64,000 nucleotides of DNA from assembly GCA_038043245.1 (NCBI GenBank), contig JBBTCH010000001.1, positions 248,001-312,000 of the forward strand, given 5' to 3'. Positions 53,470-61,240 of the stretch are shown piece by piece. Below the pieces are notes generated by a model. It saw nothing but the letters and a program-made list of their open reading frames with translations, was not told the origin of the DNA and did no database searches. The first letter of the stretch is position 1; every line of letters starts with the position of its first letter. Made by a program: the position numbers and the translations under genes. This DNA is from JACPFV01 sp038043245 (GTDB lineage Bacteria; Pseudomonadota; Gammaproteobacteria; Nevskiales; Nevskiaceae).

Positions 53470-53838
53470 TCATTCAATCGGCAACAGCTCTTTGAGCTTG
53501 CGCCAGCCGCCGTCCACGGAATAGACCTGCCGGTAACCCATGGCCTGAAGGGCGTCGGCGGCCAGGGCCGAGCGAAACCCGCCGCCGCAATACAGATACA
53601 GCGGCTCGTTCCGGTCCGGATGCTTGGCCTCGATGTCACGTTCGATCACACCCTTGCCGATCCACTCGGCGCCCTTGACGTGGCCGGCCGCGAACTCGCT
53701 TTCTTCGCGCGTATCAATCAATTTGGCCTTGGCATCGGCCTTGAGCCGCGCGGGCAGTTCGGTGGCATCGATCTCTTTGATGCGTGCTTTGGCCTGATTG
53801 ACCAGTGCGAGGAATCCAGGGGCGTGTGCTGCAGCCAT
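53470..53838 (-). CDS. Rhodanese-like sulfurtransferase
   Basis: A 122-residue single rhodanese domain with catalytic Cys84 in YLYCGGGFRS. ATG 53838 is chosen because CGGAG lies 6 bp upstream and it gives the usual length; the frame is open further upstream. It likely transfers sulfane sulfur in the cytosol. It is divergent from the DUF3450 gene and lies upstream of the cNMP-rhodanese fusion, so both rhodaneses may share a transcript. Confidence 0.88.
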   Translation of the reverse strand: MAAAHAPGFLALVNQAKARIKEIDATELPARLKADAKAKLIDTREESEFAAGHVKGAEWIGKGVIERDIEAKHPDRNEPLYLYCGGGFRSALAADALQAMGYRQVYSVDGGWRKLKELLPIE

Positions 53839-53920
53839 GCGCGGCTCCGGTGGCGGATATTTCTGACATTTTAGGCGCAGATCGCGTGCTAGATTACCGC
53901 GCGACGGAGGATCCATAAAA

Positions 53921-54688
53921 ATGATGCGTGTGAGTTTATTTGCGCTTGCGCTGTTGACGCTGACGGCTGATGCCGCGGACCCGATCACGCAGTCTTACGA
54001 CGCCACCCTCGACGCCAACCAGAAGGCGCGCAGCTCGCAGCAGACCATCAACAAACTCGACGACCAGACCCGCACTGCGCTGGAAAAATACCGTGCCGTG
54101 CTCTGGCAGGCACAGCAGCAGGCGGTCTACGCCAAGCAGCTGGAGGAGATCGCCGCGACCCAGGCCGCAGATAAAGCCTCGCTGGAAAAACAGCTGGCCG
54201 GCGTTGGCAGCACCGAGCGCGAGATCCTGCCGTTGATGCTGCGCATGCTGGACTCGCTGGAAAAATTTGTCGCGCTGGACCTGCCGTTCCTCAAAGCCGA
54301 ACGCAACGAGCGCATCGCTGCCCTGAAGCGGCTGCTGGCCGACCCGCAGACTGGCGTCGCCGAAAAATATCGCCGGCTGGTCGAGGCCTATCAGGTCGAG
54401 ACCGACTACGGTCGCGGGCTTGGCGTCGAGCGCGCCGAACTGCCGCTCGCAGGCAGCGCCAAGATCGTGGATGTGCTGCGGGTCGGTCGTACCGCCTTGT
54501 TCTACCTGTCGCTGGATGGTGACGACACCGGTCGTTGGGACGCGAACGCAAAGAAATGGGTGGAGTTGAGCGGGAGCTATCGCAGCGCCATCCGCAAGGG
54601 ACTGAAGGTGGCGCGCGAGACCACCGCACCGGAATTGCTGACGCTGCCGATGCCCGCGATCAGTGCGCTGGCCGGGGTCGCGCCATGA
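53921..54688 (+). CDS. DUF3450 periplasmic protein of the TonB2-type operon
   Basis: A 255-residue secreted protein: signal peptide ending near ADA (about residue 19), then a long coiled coil (about 25-105) and a C-terminal domain with LGVERAELPL and GRTALFYLSLDGDDTGRWD, the DUF3450 pattern. In Vibrio a DUF3450 gene stands first in the TonB2 operon, as here. It probably assists the TtpC-ExbB-ExbD complex in the periplasm. GGAGG precedes the ATG at about 9 bp. The stop overlaps the next gene by 4 bp. Confidence 0.88.
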   Translation: MMRVSLFALALLTLTADAADPITQSYDATLDANQKARSSQQTINKLDDQTRTALEKYRAVLWQAQQQAVYAKQLEEIAATQAADKASLEKQLAGVGSTEREILPLMLRMLDSLEKFVALDLPFLKAERNERIAALKRLLADPQTGVAEKYRRLVEAYQVETDYGRGLGVERAELPLAGSAKIVDVLRVGRTALFYLSLDGDDTGRWDANAKKWVELSGSYRSAIRKGLKVARETTAPELLTLPMPAISALAGVAP

Positions 54689-56016
54689 AACATTTCTGGA
54701 TGTCGCTGACCCTGATGTTGCCGTGCGTCGCCTTCGCCGCCAGCGCGGATGACCTGCTGAAGCAGGTGCAGGAAAGCAGCCGCGCCATGAGCCGCCAGAA
54801 CGAGGCGCGTGAGCAGCGTTTTCTTAAAAACCGCGACGAGCAGGCCGAATTGCTACGCCAGGCTGAGGCCGAACTGGCCGGCGTCAAGGCGCGCGCCGAC
54901 CGCATCAAGGCGGGATTCGATGGGCGCCAGAAGGAGATCACCGAGCTCAAGAATCGGCTGCAATTGGCCTCGGGCGACCTGACGCAGCTGTTTTCGGTTG
55001 CCAGACAGGCCGCCACGGATTTTCGCGCGAGCGCGGCCGATTCGCTGGTCAGCGCGCAGTATCCGGAACGCATCGCCTTCCTCGATACGCTGGCCAAAGG
55101 CAGTGCGGTGCCGGGCATGGCCGAACTTGAGCAGTTCTGGTTCGTCCTGCAACAGGAGATCACCGAGAACGGCAAGGTCTCGCGCTTCAGCTCCTCGGTG
55201 GTGGACGCCGATGGCGTTGCGCGTCCAAGCCAGGTCGTCCGGGTCGGCAGCTTCACCGCTTTTGCCGATGACAAATATCTGTCGATCGTCGGCGGCGGTA
55301 CGCAGCTGGCGGCGCTGACGCCGCAGCCCGGTGGCGGCTATGCCGATATGGCCGAGGACTTCGCCGACAGCGGTGGCAATGCCGACATCCTGATTGATCC
55401 TTCGCGGGGTGCCCTGCTGGCGATCGAATCGCAGAAACCTTCGCTGTTCGATCGTCTCGAGCAGGGCGGGGTGGTGGGTTACGTCATCATGGTCATCGGC
55501 GTGGTCGGGCTGTTGCTCGCCCTGGCGCAACTGGCTTATCTGTCGTCGGTCAATGGCAGGATGCGTCGTCAACTCGGGCAGGCGCAGACGCCGACCGCAG
55601 ACAACCCGCTGGGACGCGTGCTTGCCGTCTACCGGCAGCTGAAAACCAGCGAAGACGCCGAACTGATGGAATTGCACCTGTCCGAAGCGGTGCTCAAGGA
55701 AACGCCGCGCCTCGAGCGCTTTCAGTCGCTGCTCAAGCTATTTACCGCCGTGGCGCCGTTGCTGGGCCTACTCGGTACCGTCACCGGCATGATCGTCACC
55801 TTCCAGGTCATCACCGCTTTTGGCACCGGCGATCCCAAGCTCATGGCCGGCGGCATCTCGCAGGCGTTGGTGACGACGGTGCAGGGTCTGGTGGTCGCCA
55901 TCCCGATCCTGTTCCTCAACACACTGTTGATGTCGCGTTCACGTGCGCTGGTGCAGATTTTGGACGAGCAAAGTGCCGGCCTGATCGCGCGCCGTCTGGA
56001 GTCCGCGCGTGCTTGA
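54685..56016 (+). CDS. TtpC-like ExbB/TolQ protein with large periplasmic domain
   Basis: A 443-residue protein. A signal peptide (cleavage near AFA) leads to a periplasmic coiled-coil and globular region of about 230 residues. The C-terminal third is a MotA/TolQ/ExbB proton-channel domain (about 261-430; transmembrane helix GYVIMVIGVVGLLLALAQL; VAPLLGLLGTVTGMIVTF). This layout, and the order DUF3450-this-exbB-exbD-tonB, match TtpC of the Vibrio TonB2 system, which is needed for TonB2-driven uptake. Substrate receptors are not encoded nearby. Confidence 0.9.
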   Translation: MKHFWMSLTLMLPCVAFAASADDLLKQVQESSRAMSRQNEAREQRFLKNRDEQAELLRQAEAELAGVKARADRIKAGFDGRQKEITELKNRLQLASGDLTQLFSVARQAATDFRASAADSLVSAQYPERIAFLDTLAKGSAVPGMAELEQFWFVLQQEITENGKVSRFSSSVVDADGVARPSQVVRVGSFTAFADDKYLSIVGGGTQLAALTPQPGGGYADMAEDFADSGGNADILIDPSRGALLAIESQKPSLFDRLEQGGVVGYVIMVIGVVGLLLALAQLAYLSSVNGRMRRQLGQAQTPTADNPLGRVLAVYRQLKTSEDAELMELHLSEAVLKETPRLERFQSLLKLFTAVAPLLGLLGTVTGMIVTFQVITAFGTGDPKLMAGGISQALVTTVQGLVVAIPILFLNTLLMSRSRALVQILDEQSAGLIARRLESARA

Positions 56017-56551
56017 GCTGATCTGGGCCGAAGCACTGTCCGCTCCGTTCCGCGGGCTTGAAGAGTTTCTCGATGCCGGCGGCCCGGTCTTGTATGTGAT
56101 CTTCGTCGCGGCGGTGATCCTGTGGACGCTGATCATCGAGCGTTACTGGTTTTTCCTGCGCCAGCACCCGCGGCAATGCTCGACCTACGCGGGCGAGTGG
56201 GGGCGGCGGCGTGACAAGCGCTCCTGGGGTGCGCGCCGCATCCGCGAGGAATTGTTGTCGCGCGCCAAACTGGCGATGACCGCGACGCTGCCGCTGATCA
56301 AGATGCTGATCGCGTTGTGCCCGCTGCTGGGATTGCTGGGCACCGTCACCGGCATGATCGAAGTGTTCGACATCATGGCGGTCAAGGGCACCGCCGATGC
56401 GCGCGCCATGGCCTCCGGCGTGTCACGCGCCACCGTGCCGACCATGGCCGGCATGATGGTCGGCATCAGCGGTCTGTTCTTCGCCACGCGTTTCGACACG
56501 CGGGTGCGTACCGAGACCGAACTCCTGGCGGACCGGCTGGACTACACGTGA
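56009..56551 (+). CDS. exbB: ExbB-like proton channel subunit
   Basis: A 180-residue MotA/TolQ/ExbB protein with GTG start, overlapping the TtpC-like gene by 8 bp. Three hydrophobic helices are visible, with the conserved LCPLLGLLGTVTGMIEVF and GVSRATVPTMAGMMVGISG. It is shorter than canonical ExbB, as expected for the ExbB2 subunit that works beside TtpC. It couples the proton gradient to TonB. Confidence 0.9.
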   Translation: MLELIWAEALSAPFRGLEEFLDAGGPVLYVIFVAAVILWTLIIERYWFFLRQHPRQCSTYAGEWGRRRDKRSWGARRIREELLSRAKLAMTATLPLIKMLIALCPLLGLLGTVTGMIEVFDIMAVKGTADARAMASGVSRATVPTMAGMMVGISGLFFATRFDTRVRTETELLADRLDYT

Positions 56552-56958
56552 AAATCCGCCGCCACTCACAGACCGTCGACGAAGGCGGCATCGATCTCAC
56601 GCCGATGCTGGACGTGATCTTCATCATGCTGATCTTCTTCATCGTCACCACTTCGTTCGTGCGCGAATCCGGCATCAAGATCAACCGGCCGAGTGCGCAG
56701 ACCGCGCAGAAAGAAGAAAAGACCAGCATCCTCGTCGCCATCTCGCCCGAGGGCGAGATCTGGATCGATCGCCAGCGTGTGGACATCCGCGCGCTGCGTG
56801 CCTCGATCCAACGTCTGCGTGCGCAGAACCCGGAGGCGGGTGTGGTCATCCAGGCCGACCAGAACGCGCGCGCTGGCCTGATGGTCGAGGCCATGGATCA
56901 GGCGCGACTGGCCGGTGTGCAGAACGTGGCGGTGGCAGCCTCACCCAAAGCGCGCTAA
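56548..56958 (+). CDS. exbD: ExbD-like biopolymer transport protein
   Basis: A 136-residue bitopic protein: cytoplasmic stub, one transmembrane helix carrying the essential Asp (IDLTPMLDVIFIMLIFFIV), then a periplasmic domain. GTG 56548 overlaps the exbB stop by 4 bp. It completes the proton-driven motor with ExbB and TtpC. Confidence 0.92.
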   Translation: MKIRRHSQTVDEGGIDLTPMLDVIFIMLIFFIVTTSFVRESGIKINRPSAQTAQKEEKTSILVAISPEGEIWIDRQRVDIRALRASIQRLRAQNPEAGVVIQADQNARAGLMVEAMDQARLAGVQNVAVAASPKAR

Positions 56959-56960
56959 TC

Positions 56961-57641
56961 ATGCGTCGCACCTTCGGCTCGCTGGGTCTGGCGCTGCTGG
57001 TCGTTATCGCACTGTTCCTGCTGATGCGCTGGATGATCCTGCCGCCGGAAGGAGACGGCATTGCACCGGCCGTGACCGAGGGCGTGGACATCGTGCAGGC
57101 CCGGGAACAAGACGAGCCCGAAGACGAACCCCTGCAGCAACTGCAGGCGGCGGCTCCGCCACCACCGCCGACGCCCGCAGCGCTGGATTTCGACGGTCCC
57201 AAGCTGCCAGTACCGAGCGCCAGCGTGTTCAGCGCGGTTGGCCCGATCCGCATTGATACCAAGATCGGCAGCGGCAGCAAGCTCGGCGGCGGTGCCTTTG
57301 GCGGTTTCGCGCGCGGCGGCGGAGGCGGTGCTGGCGGTGGCTTCGGTCGCGGCGAAGGCTTCGTCGGCAAGGACCTGATCCCGCTGTCCACCGCGCGGCC
57401 GCAATTCCCCGAGTACGCCTACCGGCGCAGCATCGAGGGCTGGGTCGAGGTGGTTTTCACTGTGATGCCCTCCGGCCGCGTACAGGACGTGAAGATCATT
57501 GACGCCAATCCCAAGGGTGTGTTCGAAGCGACCACGGTCGAGAGCGTGTCCAACTGGATTTATGCGGAGCACTCGAAGGCGCGCTCGGTCAAGCAGCGCG
57601 TGGATTTCAAGCTCGAAGACTTCAAGTACAACTGGCGCTAA
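56961..57641 (+). CDS. tonB: TonB family energy transducer
   Basis: A 226-residue protein: N-terminal transmembrane helix (about 7-24), a proline-rich segment (about 60-72), an unusual glycine-rich stretch (about 108-133) and a C-terminal TonB domain (about 145-220, ARPQFPEYAYRRSIEGWVEV). The rigid Pro-rich spacer is short, as in Vibrio TonB2. It transmits motor energy to outer-membrane receptors, whose identity is unknown. The next gene starts 2 bp after its stop, inside a palindromic repeat. Confidence 0.92.
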   Translation: MRRTFGSLGLALLVVIALFLLMRWMILPPEGDGIAPAVTEGVDIVQAREQDEPEDEPLQQLQAAAPPPPPTPAALDFDGPKLPVPSASVFSAVGPIRIDTKIGSGSKLGGGAFGGFARGGGGGAGGGFGRGEGFVGKDLIPLSTARPQFPEYAYRRSIEGWVEVVFTVMPSGRVQDVKIIDANPKGVFEATTVESVSNWIYAEHSKARSVKQRVDFKLEDFKYNWR

Positions 57642-57643
57642 GA

Positions 57644-60283
57644 ATGTCTCGCGCAAAGACGCCAAGGCGCCAAGTAAATAACAAGAAAGATTCTTTCTTT
57701 GCGTCTTTGCGTTTTTGCGCGAGTTTGCTATTGGTTTTTCCCGCAGGCGTTTTCGCAGATCAATACCGTAGCCAGGTCAAGGAACTGGACTCGCCGCCAC
57801 CGACGCAGACCAAGCCGGCGGATGAGGCGACGTTGCTGAATTCGGTCACGGATTCCTACGCGAGGGCGTTGTTGCTGCGCGACCTGGCGAGCAGGTCCGC
57901 TGGCAACAAGGACTACGCGGCGGCGGCGAAATACCTCGAGCAGGCAATCGAACTGAATAGCCTGTCGGGGCCGGCGCTGGAGGAAATGCAGAAAGACCTC
58001 ACCCAGCTTTTCATTGCATCGGGCCGGCCCAAGGAAGTCATCGCCGCGCTGGAAGCCACCGTGGGCAAGGATCCACAGGCGTCGCCGGAAATGCAGGCGG
58101 CATTGGCCTCTGCTTATGTGCAATACAAGCGTTACAAAGCGGCGATTCCATTACTCGAGCGCGCGATTTCAGCAAGACCCAATCCTGACGAAACCTGGTT
58201 GGCGGCCTTGTTGTCGGCGTACCAATTCGAGAACCGCGAGAAAGACGCAATCGCCGTGCTGGAGAAACTGATCCGCGTCAATCCGGCGCGGCGCGACTAC
58301 TGGCTGGGCCTGGCGGCGCTGCAGTTCAAGAGCGGCCAGAAGGAGCGCGCGCAAGCGACCCTCGAATTGGCGCAACGTCAGGGACATCTGCAAAACGTGG
58401 AAGAGCGGCTGCAGCTGATTGGTCTCACCGCGCAGATCGGTGCGCCATTTGAGGCGGCTTCGCTGATGCAGTCGTGGATGGACGGCGCTCAGCTGCCCGC
58501 CAATGCCGACAACTGGAAACTGCTGGCAGGCCTGTGGACGACGGCGCGCGAGTTGAAGCTCGCTGCCAAGGCTATCGAACAGACCTTGCGGCTGAAATCC
58601 GATCCACAGCTTTTTTTGCAGCTGGGCCAGCTGCAGATGGATCGTGAAAATTACGGTGAAGCCGCAAAATCACTGGAAGAAGCCACCAGCCGTGGCGCGC
58701 GCAGCGGTCCGGCCCTGCTGTTGCTGGGCATGGCGTATTACCAGCAGGCGGATTTCGACAATGCGCTGCGCGCATTCCGCGGTGCGGCGGATTTTGGCCA
58801 GAGCCGTGCGCAGGCCGAACAATGGGTCAAGTTCCTTGGCAGCGATGCGGCGCGTGGCGCCATCCGCTCGGCACTGAGATCCACGCGCAAGACGGCGCGC
58901 GTGGAATCAGAGAATCTCAGCGCTCGCCTGCAGGGGCCGGTGGTGGCGGTGACCGTCGGCATCCCACTGGCGCCGGATCTGCCGGGGCGCATCTCGGACC
59001 GACCGACTGTTTTCAGCGGCAACCTGACGCCCATCGGCGCAGAAAGCGCAGCCAACAGCGCCGGCACCATTCCAGCATGGACCGGCGGGCTGACGAAGGA
59101 ACAGTGGCCCGCCAACTTCAAGCCCGGTGGGCGGTTGACTGACCCTTACGCCGACGACAAACCGCTGTTCGCCATCAGCAAGGCCAACGTTGCGCAATAC
59201 GAGGACAAGCTGACTTCGGCGCACCGTGCGCTCATCGCCAAATATGCGGATTACACGATGCCGGTGTTTCCCACGCGCCGCAGCGTCGCCTATCCGCAAG
59301 CCATCTACGACGCCAGCCTCGCCAACAAGGGCAAGGCGAAATTGCTGGGTTCCGACGCGCTGACCGGCGCGCGCCTCGGGGTGCCCTTCGCCGAGCCGCA
59401 GAACGGCGTCGAGGTGATGTGGAACCACCGGCTGCGCTATCGCGGAGATTCGGTCGACGGGCAGGGCCGCATCGCGGTGGTGCGACCTGACGGCGACTAC
59501 TCGCTGGGTGCGCAGAAACTACGTGTGCTGTTCCGCTACGGCAACCTCAAGGACCCGGTGGACATCGCCAAGGACAACGAGATCGTGCTCGGCGTCATCA
59601 GCCTGTCCGAGGGTGGTCTGTCGCCCGAGTTCGTGGTGCTGTTCCACGAAACCGCCAACTCCATGAAGAAGGCGCGCGGCATCTGGGCGCTGATCATCCG
59701 TGTCGGCAGGATGCTGCGCATCCCGCCGGTGGGCTACGACCAGCCGCTGTTCGGCACCGATGGCATTTCGTATATCGACATGATCGACATGTACAACGGC
59801 GCGTTTGATCGCTATGTCTGGAAACTCACCGGCAAGCGCGAGATGTACGTGCCGTACAACAGCTTCCGGCTCAATGACGGCCGCTATAAGAACGCGCAGT
59901 TGCTCAAGCCCGGGCACTTCAACCAGGACGCCACGCGTTACGAGCTGCACCGCGTCTGGATGATCGAGGCCACCGAGCGCGAAGGCAAGAAACACAGCTT
60001 CGGCAAGCGTGTGTTCTATGTGGACGAGGATTCCTGGAACGTGCTGCTGGTCGAGAACTACGACCGCGAGGGTCGCCTCTGGCGCTTCCAGGAAGGGCAT
60101 CTGCTGCCGTTCTACGAATCGCAGTCGGCGAATACCTTCCCGTCTCTGACTTACGACCTCAAAGACAGCCGTTATGTCGCTGAACGTCTGCTGTCCGAGG
60201 ACCCGCCGCTGAAGTTCAACCTGCCTGACATTGACGACCAGGAATTCCTACCGGCGAACGTGAAGAATCGGTATTCACGTTGA
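57644..60283 (+). CDS. TPR-DUF1329 fusion protein
   Basis: An 879-residue protein that appears to join two proteins usually encoded separately. Residues 1-38 form a Sec-type signal peptide (cleavage near VFA/D), of which about residues 2-27 are encoded by a palindromic repeat. Residues about 75-410 are tetratricopeptide repeats like the TPR protein that closes Vibrio TonB2 operons. From about residue 455 to the end is a DUF1329 domain (LTPIGAESA, IPAWTGGLTKEQ, MWNHRLRYRG), a LolA/LolB-like family often found near RND exporters. No internal stop or start signal marks a boundary. It may carry a hydrophobic ligand in the periplasm under TonB2 control; that is inference. Confidence 0.87.
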   Translation: MSRAKTPRRQVNNKKDSFFASLRFCASLLLVFPAGVFADQYRSQVKELDSPPPTQTKPADEATLLNSVTDSYARALLLRDLASRSAGNKDYAAAAKYLEQAIELNSLSGPALEEMQKDLTQLFIASGRPKEVIAALEATVGKDPQASPEMQAALASAYVQYKRYKAAIPLLERAISARPNPDETWLAALLSAYQFENREKDAIAVLEKLIRVNPARRDYWLGLAALQFKSGQKERAQATLELAQRQGHLQNVEERLQLIGLTAQIGAPFEAASLMQSWMDGAQLPANADNWKLLAGLWTTARELKLAAKAIEQTLRLKSDPQLFLQLGQLQMDRENYGEAAKSLEEATSRGARSGPALLLLGMAYYQQADFDNALRAFRGAADFGQSRAQAEQWVKFLGSDAARGAIRSALRSTRKTARVESENLSARLQGPVVAVTVGIPLAPDLPGRISDRPTVFSGNLTPIGAESAANSAGTIPAWTGGLTKEQWPANFKPGGRLTDPYADDKPLFAISKANVAQYEDKLTSAHRALIAKYADYTMPVFPTRRSVAYPQAIYDASLANKGKAKLLGSDALTGARLGVPFAEPQNGVEVMWNHRLRYRGDSVDGQGRIAVVRPDGDYSLGAQKLRVLFRYGNLKDPVDIAKDNEIVLGVISLSEGGLSPEFVVLFHETANSMKKARGIWALIIRVGRMLRIPPVGYDQPLFGTDGISYIDMIDMYNGAFDRYVWKLTGKREMYVPYNSFRLNDGRYKNAQLLKPGHFNQDATRYELHRVWMIEATEREGKKHSFGKRVFYVDEDSWNVLLVENYDREGRLWRFQEGHLLPFYESQSANTFPSLTYDLKDSRYVAERLLSEDPPLKFNLPDIDDQEFLPANVKNRYSR
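57648..57723. repeat. 76-bp imperfect palindrome of CGCAAAGACGC type
   Basis: Two 27-bp arms (57648-57674 and 57697-57723; ctcgcgcaaagacgccaagg... and its inverse) match at 23 of 27 positions, the mismatches being mostly G-T type, around an AT-rich 22-bp centre. It resembles the CGCAAAGACGC palindromes scattered between genes in many environmental bacteria. It begins 6 bp after the tonB stop and covers codons 2-27 of the TPR-DUF1329 gene. Confidence 0.8.
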
Positions 60284-60307
60284 GCTGCGTCATTCCGAGG
60301 AACTGCG

Positions 60308-60360
60308 GTGACGAGGAATCTGACAGATCATTTGACTGAAACGCACTGATTCCTCGTTAC
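60308..60360. repeat. REP-like inverted repeat
   Basis: Arms around acgaggaatc (60311-60320) and gattcctcgt (60348-60357) pair perfectly and extend with a G-U to about 13 bp. With the gtcattccgagg at 60287 it resembles common TCATTCCGAGG/GAGGAATC repeats. It lies 24 bp after the TPR-DUF1329 stop and could act as a transcript 3' end. Confidence 0.55.
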
Positions 60361-60385
60361 GCTACGAACCGACATCTTTTGATTA

Positions 60386-60473
60386 GCCCAAACTCCAGCG
60401 TTCACGTGCGCCAAGCGAGCGAGGGAACTCGAGCCCGTAGGGCGAGGGCGTTTCGTGGAACGCCTTGTTATGC
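60386..60473 (-). repeat. attC-like (59-base-element-like) recombination site
   Basis: Read on the minus strand just after the cassette gene's stop, the site opens with gcataacaaggcgttccacg and closes about 88 bp later with gtgaacgctggagtttgggc. The outer arms are inverted repeats differing by one extra base, as in integron attC sites, and the ends resemble the core RYYYAAC/GTTRRRY sites with mismatches. It matches about 15 of 17 positions of the consensus used for 59-be primers at one end. Evidence is pattern-based. Confidence 0.65.
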
Positions 60474-60489
60474 GCTGCTCTTGATCCAT

Positions 60490-61170
60490 CTATTTTCTAA
60501 TGAGACTCATCAGATGGTCCGTACAGTATCTCTCTACGCCGTTCGGCCCGCGAGACCGATGCAGCGCAAGCGAAGTACATTGATCGCACGAACCTTGCCC
60601 CACGTCCCGAACAACCGATAGGCCAAGCAGAGCGGTCGGCACTTCGTGGGCATGCTTCCCGTCTCGCCACCGCATTGCCACCTCCAGTATCTTTGCGGGC
60701 TGTCTCCGCCATGCCTCGAGCGTTAAGATGACTTCCGCTCGTGCGTTTCGGACTTCTGAAAGGAATTCTAAGCCCGCCTCTATTTTTTCAGCGAAGGCGT
60801 CCGGGTCGCGGTCAGCACCGCGACCCAGGTGAAGCGTCAGGGGATGAGCCGAATCGCGAATGGCTTCGCCTGTCTGGGAGTCCACGACCCTCTCTTGATA
60901 CCAATCGTCTTCGCGGTTGAATAGTCGGCTCACCCAGACGATGCGCTGATCCTTATTGCGGGTCTCCAACCGCAGCACGCGCTCAATTCGTTTTCCCGAG
61001 AGATGGTGCGAAACCTTGAATGTGTGATTGTCGCCACGCGGGCTGCTGGCCGGAGGCTCGCACTTGGCTTCGACACCTTGGGCCCAACACCGCCAGCATC
61101 GGTTGTCGTTACCAGAAGGGTCTCTAAGCGCGGGAGTGTCGCACTTTGGGCAGGTAAGCAGCTCGATCAC
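60490..61170 (-). CDS. Cassette-like gene: double zinc-finger hypothetical protein
   Basis: I do not recognise this 226-residue protein. An N-terminal zinc ribbon (CxxC-x14-CxxC, Cys7, 10, 25, 28) and a C-terminal CxxC...CxxH cluster (Cys195, 198, 216, His219) flank a helical middle. GTG 61170 is chosen because it lies 10 bp after a GTTATAC boundary, the usual distance in integron cassettes; TTG 61191 would extend the frame across that boundary. An attC-like site follows the stop by 17 bp. The gene stands alone between convergent operons. It looks like an acquired cassette gene; function unknown, possibly nucleic-acid binding. Confidence 0.75.
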   Translation of the reverse strand: MIELLTCPKCDTPALRDPSGNDNRCWRCWAQGVEAKCEPPASSPRGDNHTFKVSHHLSGKRIERVLRLETRNKDQRIVWVSRLFNREDDWYQERVVDSQTGEAIRDSAHPLTLHLGRGADRDPDAFAEKIEAGLEFLSEVRNARAEVILTLEAWRRQPAKILEVAMRWRDGKHAHEVPTALLGLSVVRDVGQGSCDQCTSLALHRSRGPNGVERYCTDHLMSLIRK

Positions 61171-61179
61171 GTCAGCGGC

Positions 61180-61186
61180 GTATAAC
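61180..61186 (-). other. Cassette boundary core site (GTTATAC)
   Basis: On the minus strand this reads GTTATAC, resembling the GTTRRRY core at which integron integrases join cassettes. It lies 10 bp before the cassette gene's GTG start. Together with the attC-like site at 60386-60473 it bounds a segment of about 0.8 kb. Confidence 0.45.
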
Positions 61187-61240
61187 GCCAACTAGACTGT
61201 AAAAGCGTGGTCCAATCTCAAGGTATACATCACTCGCCTG

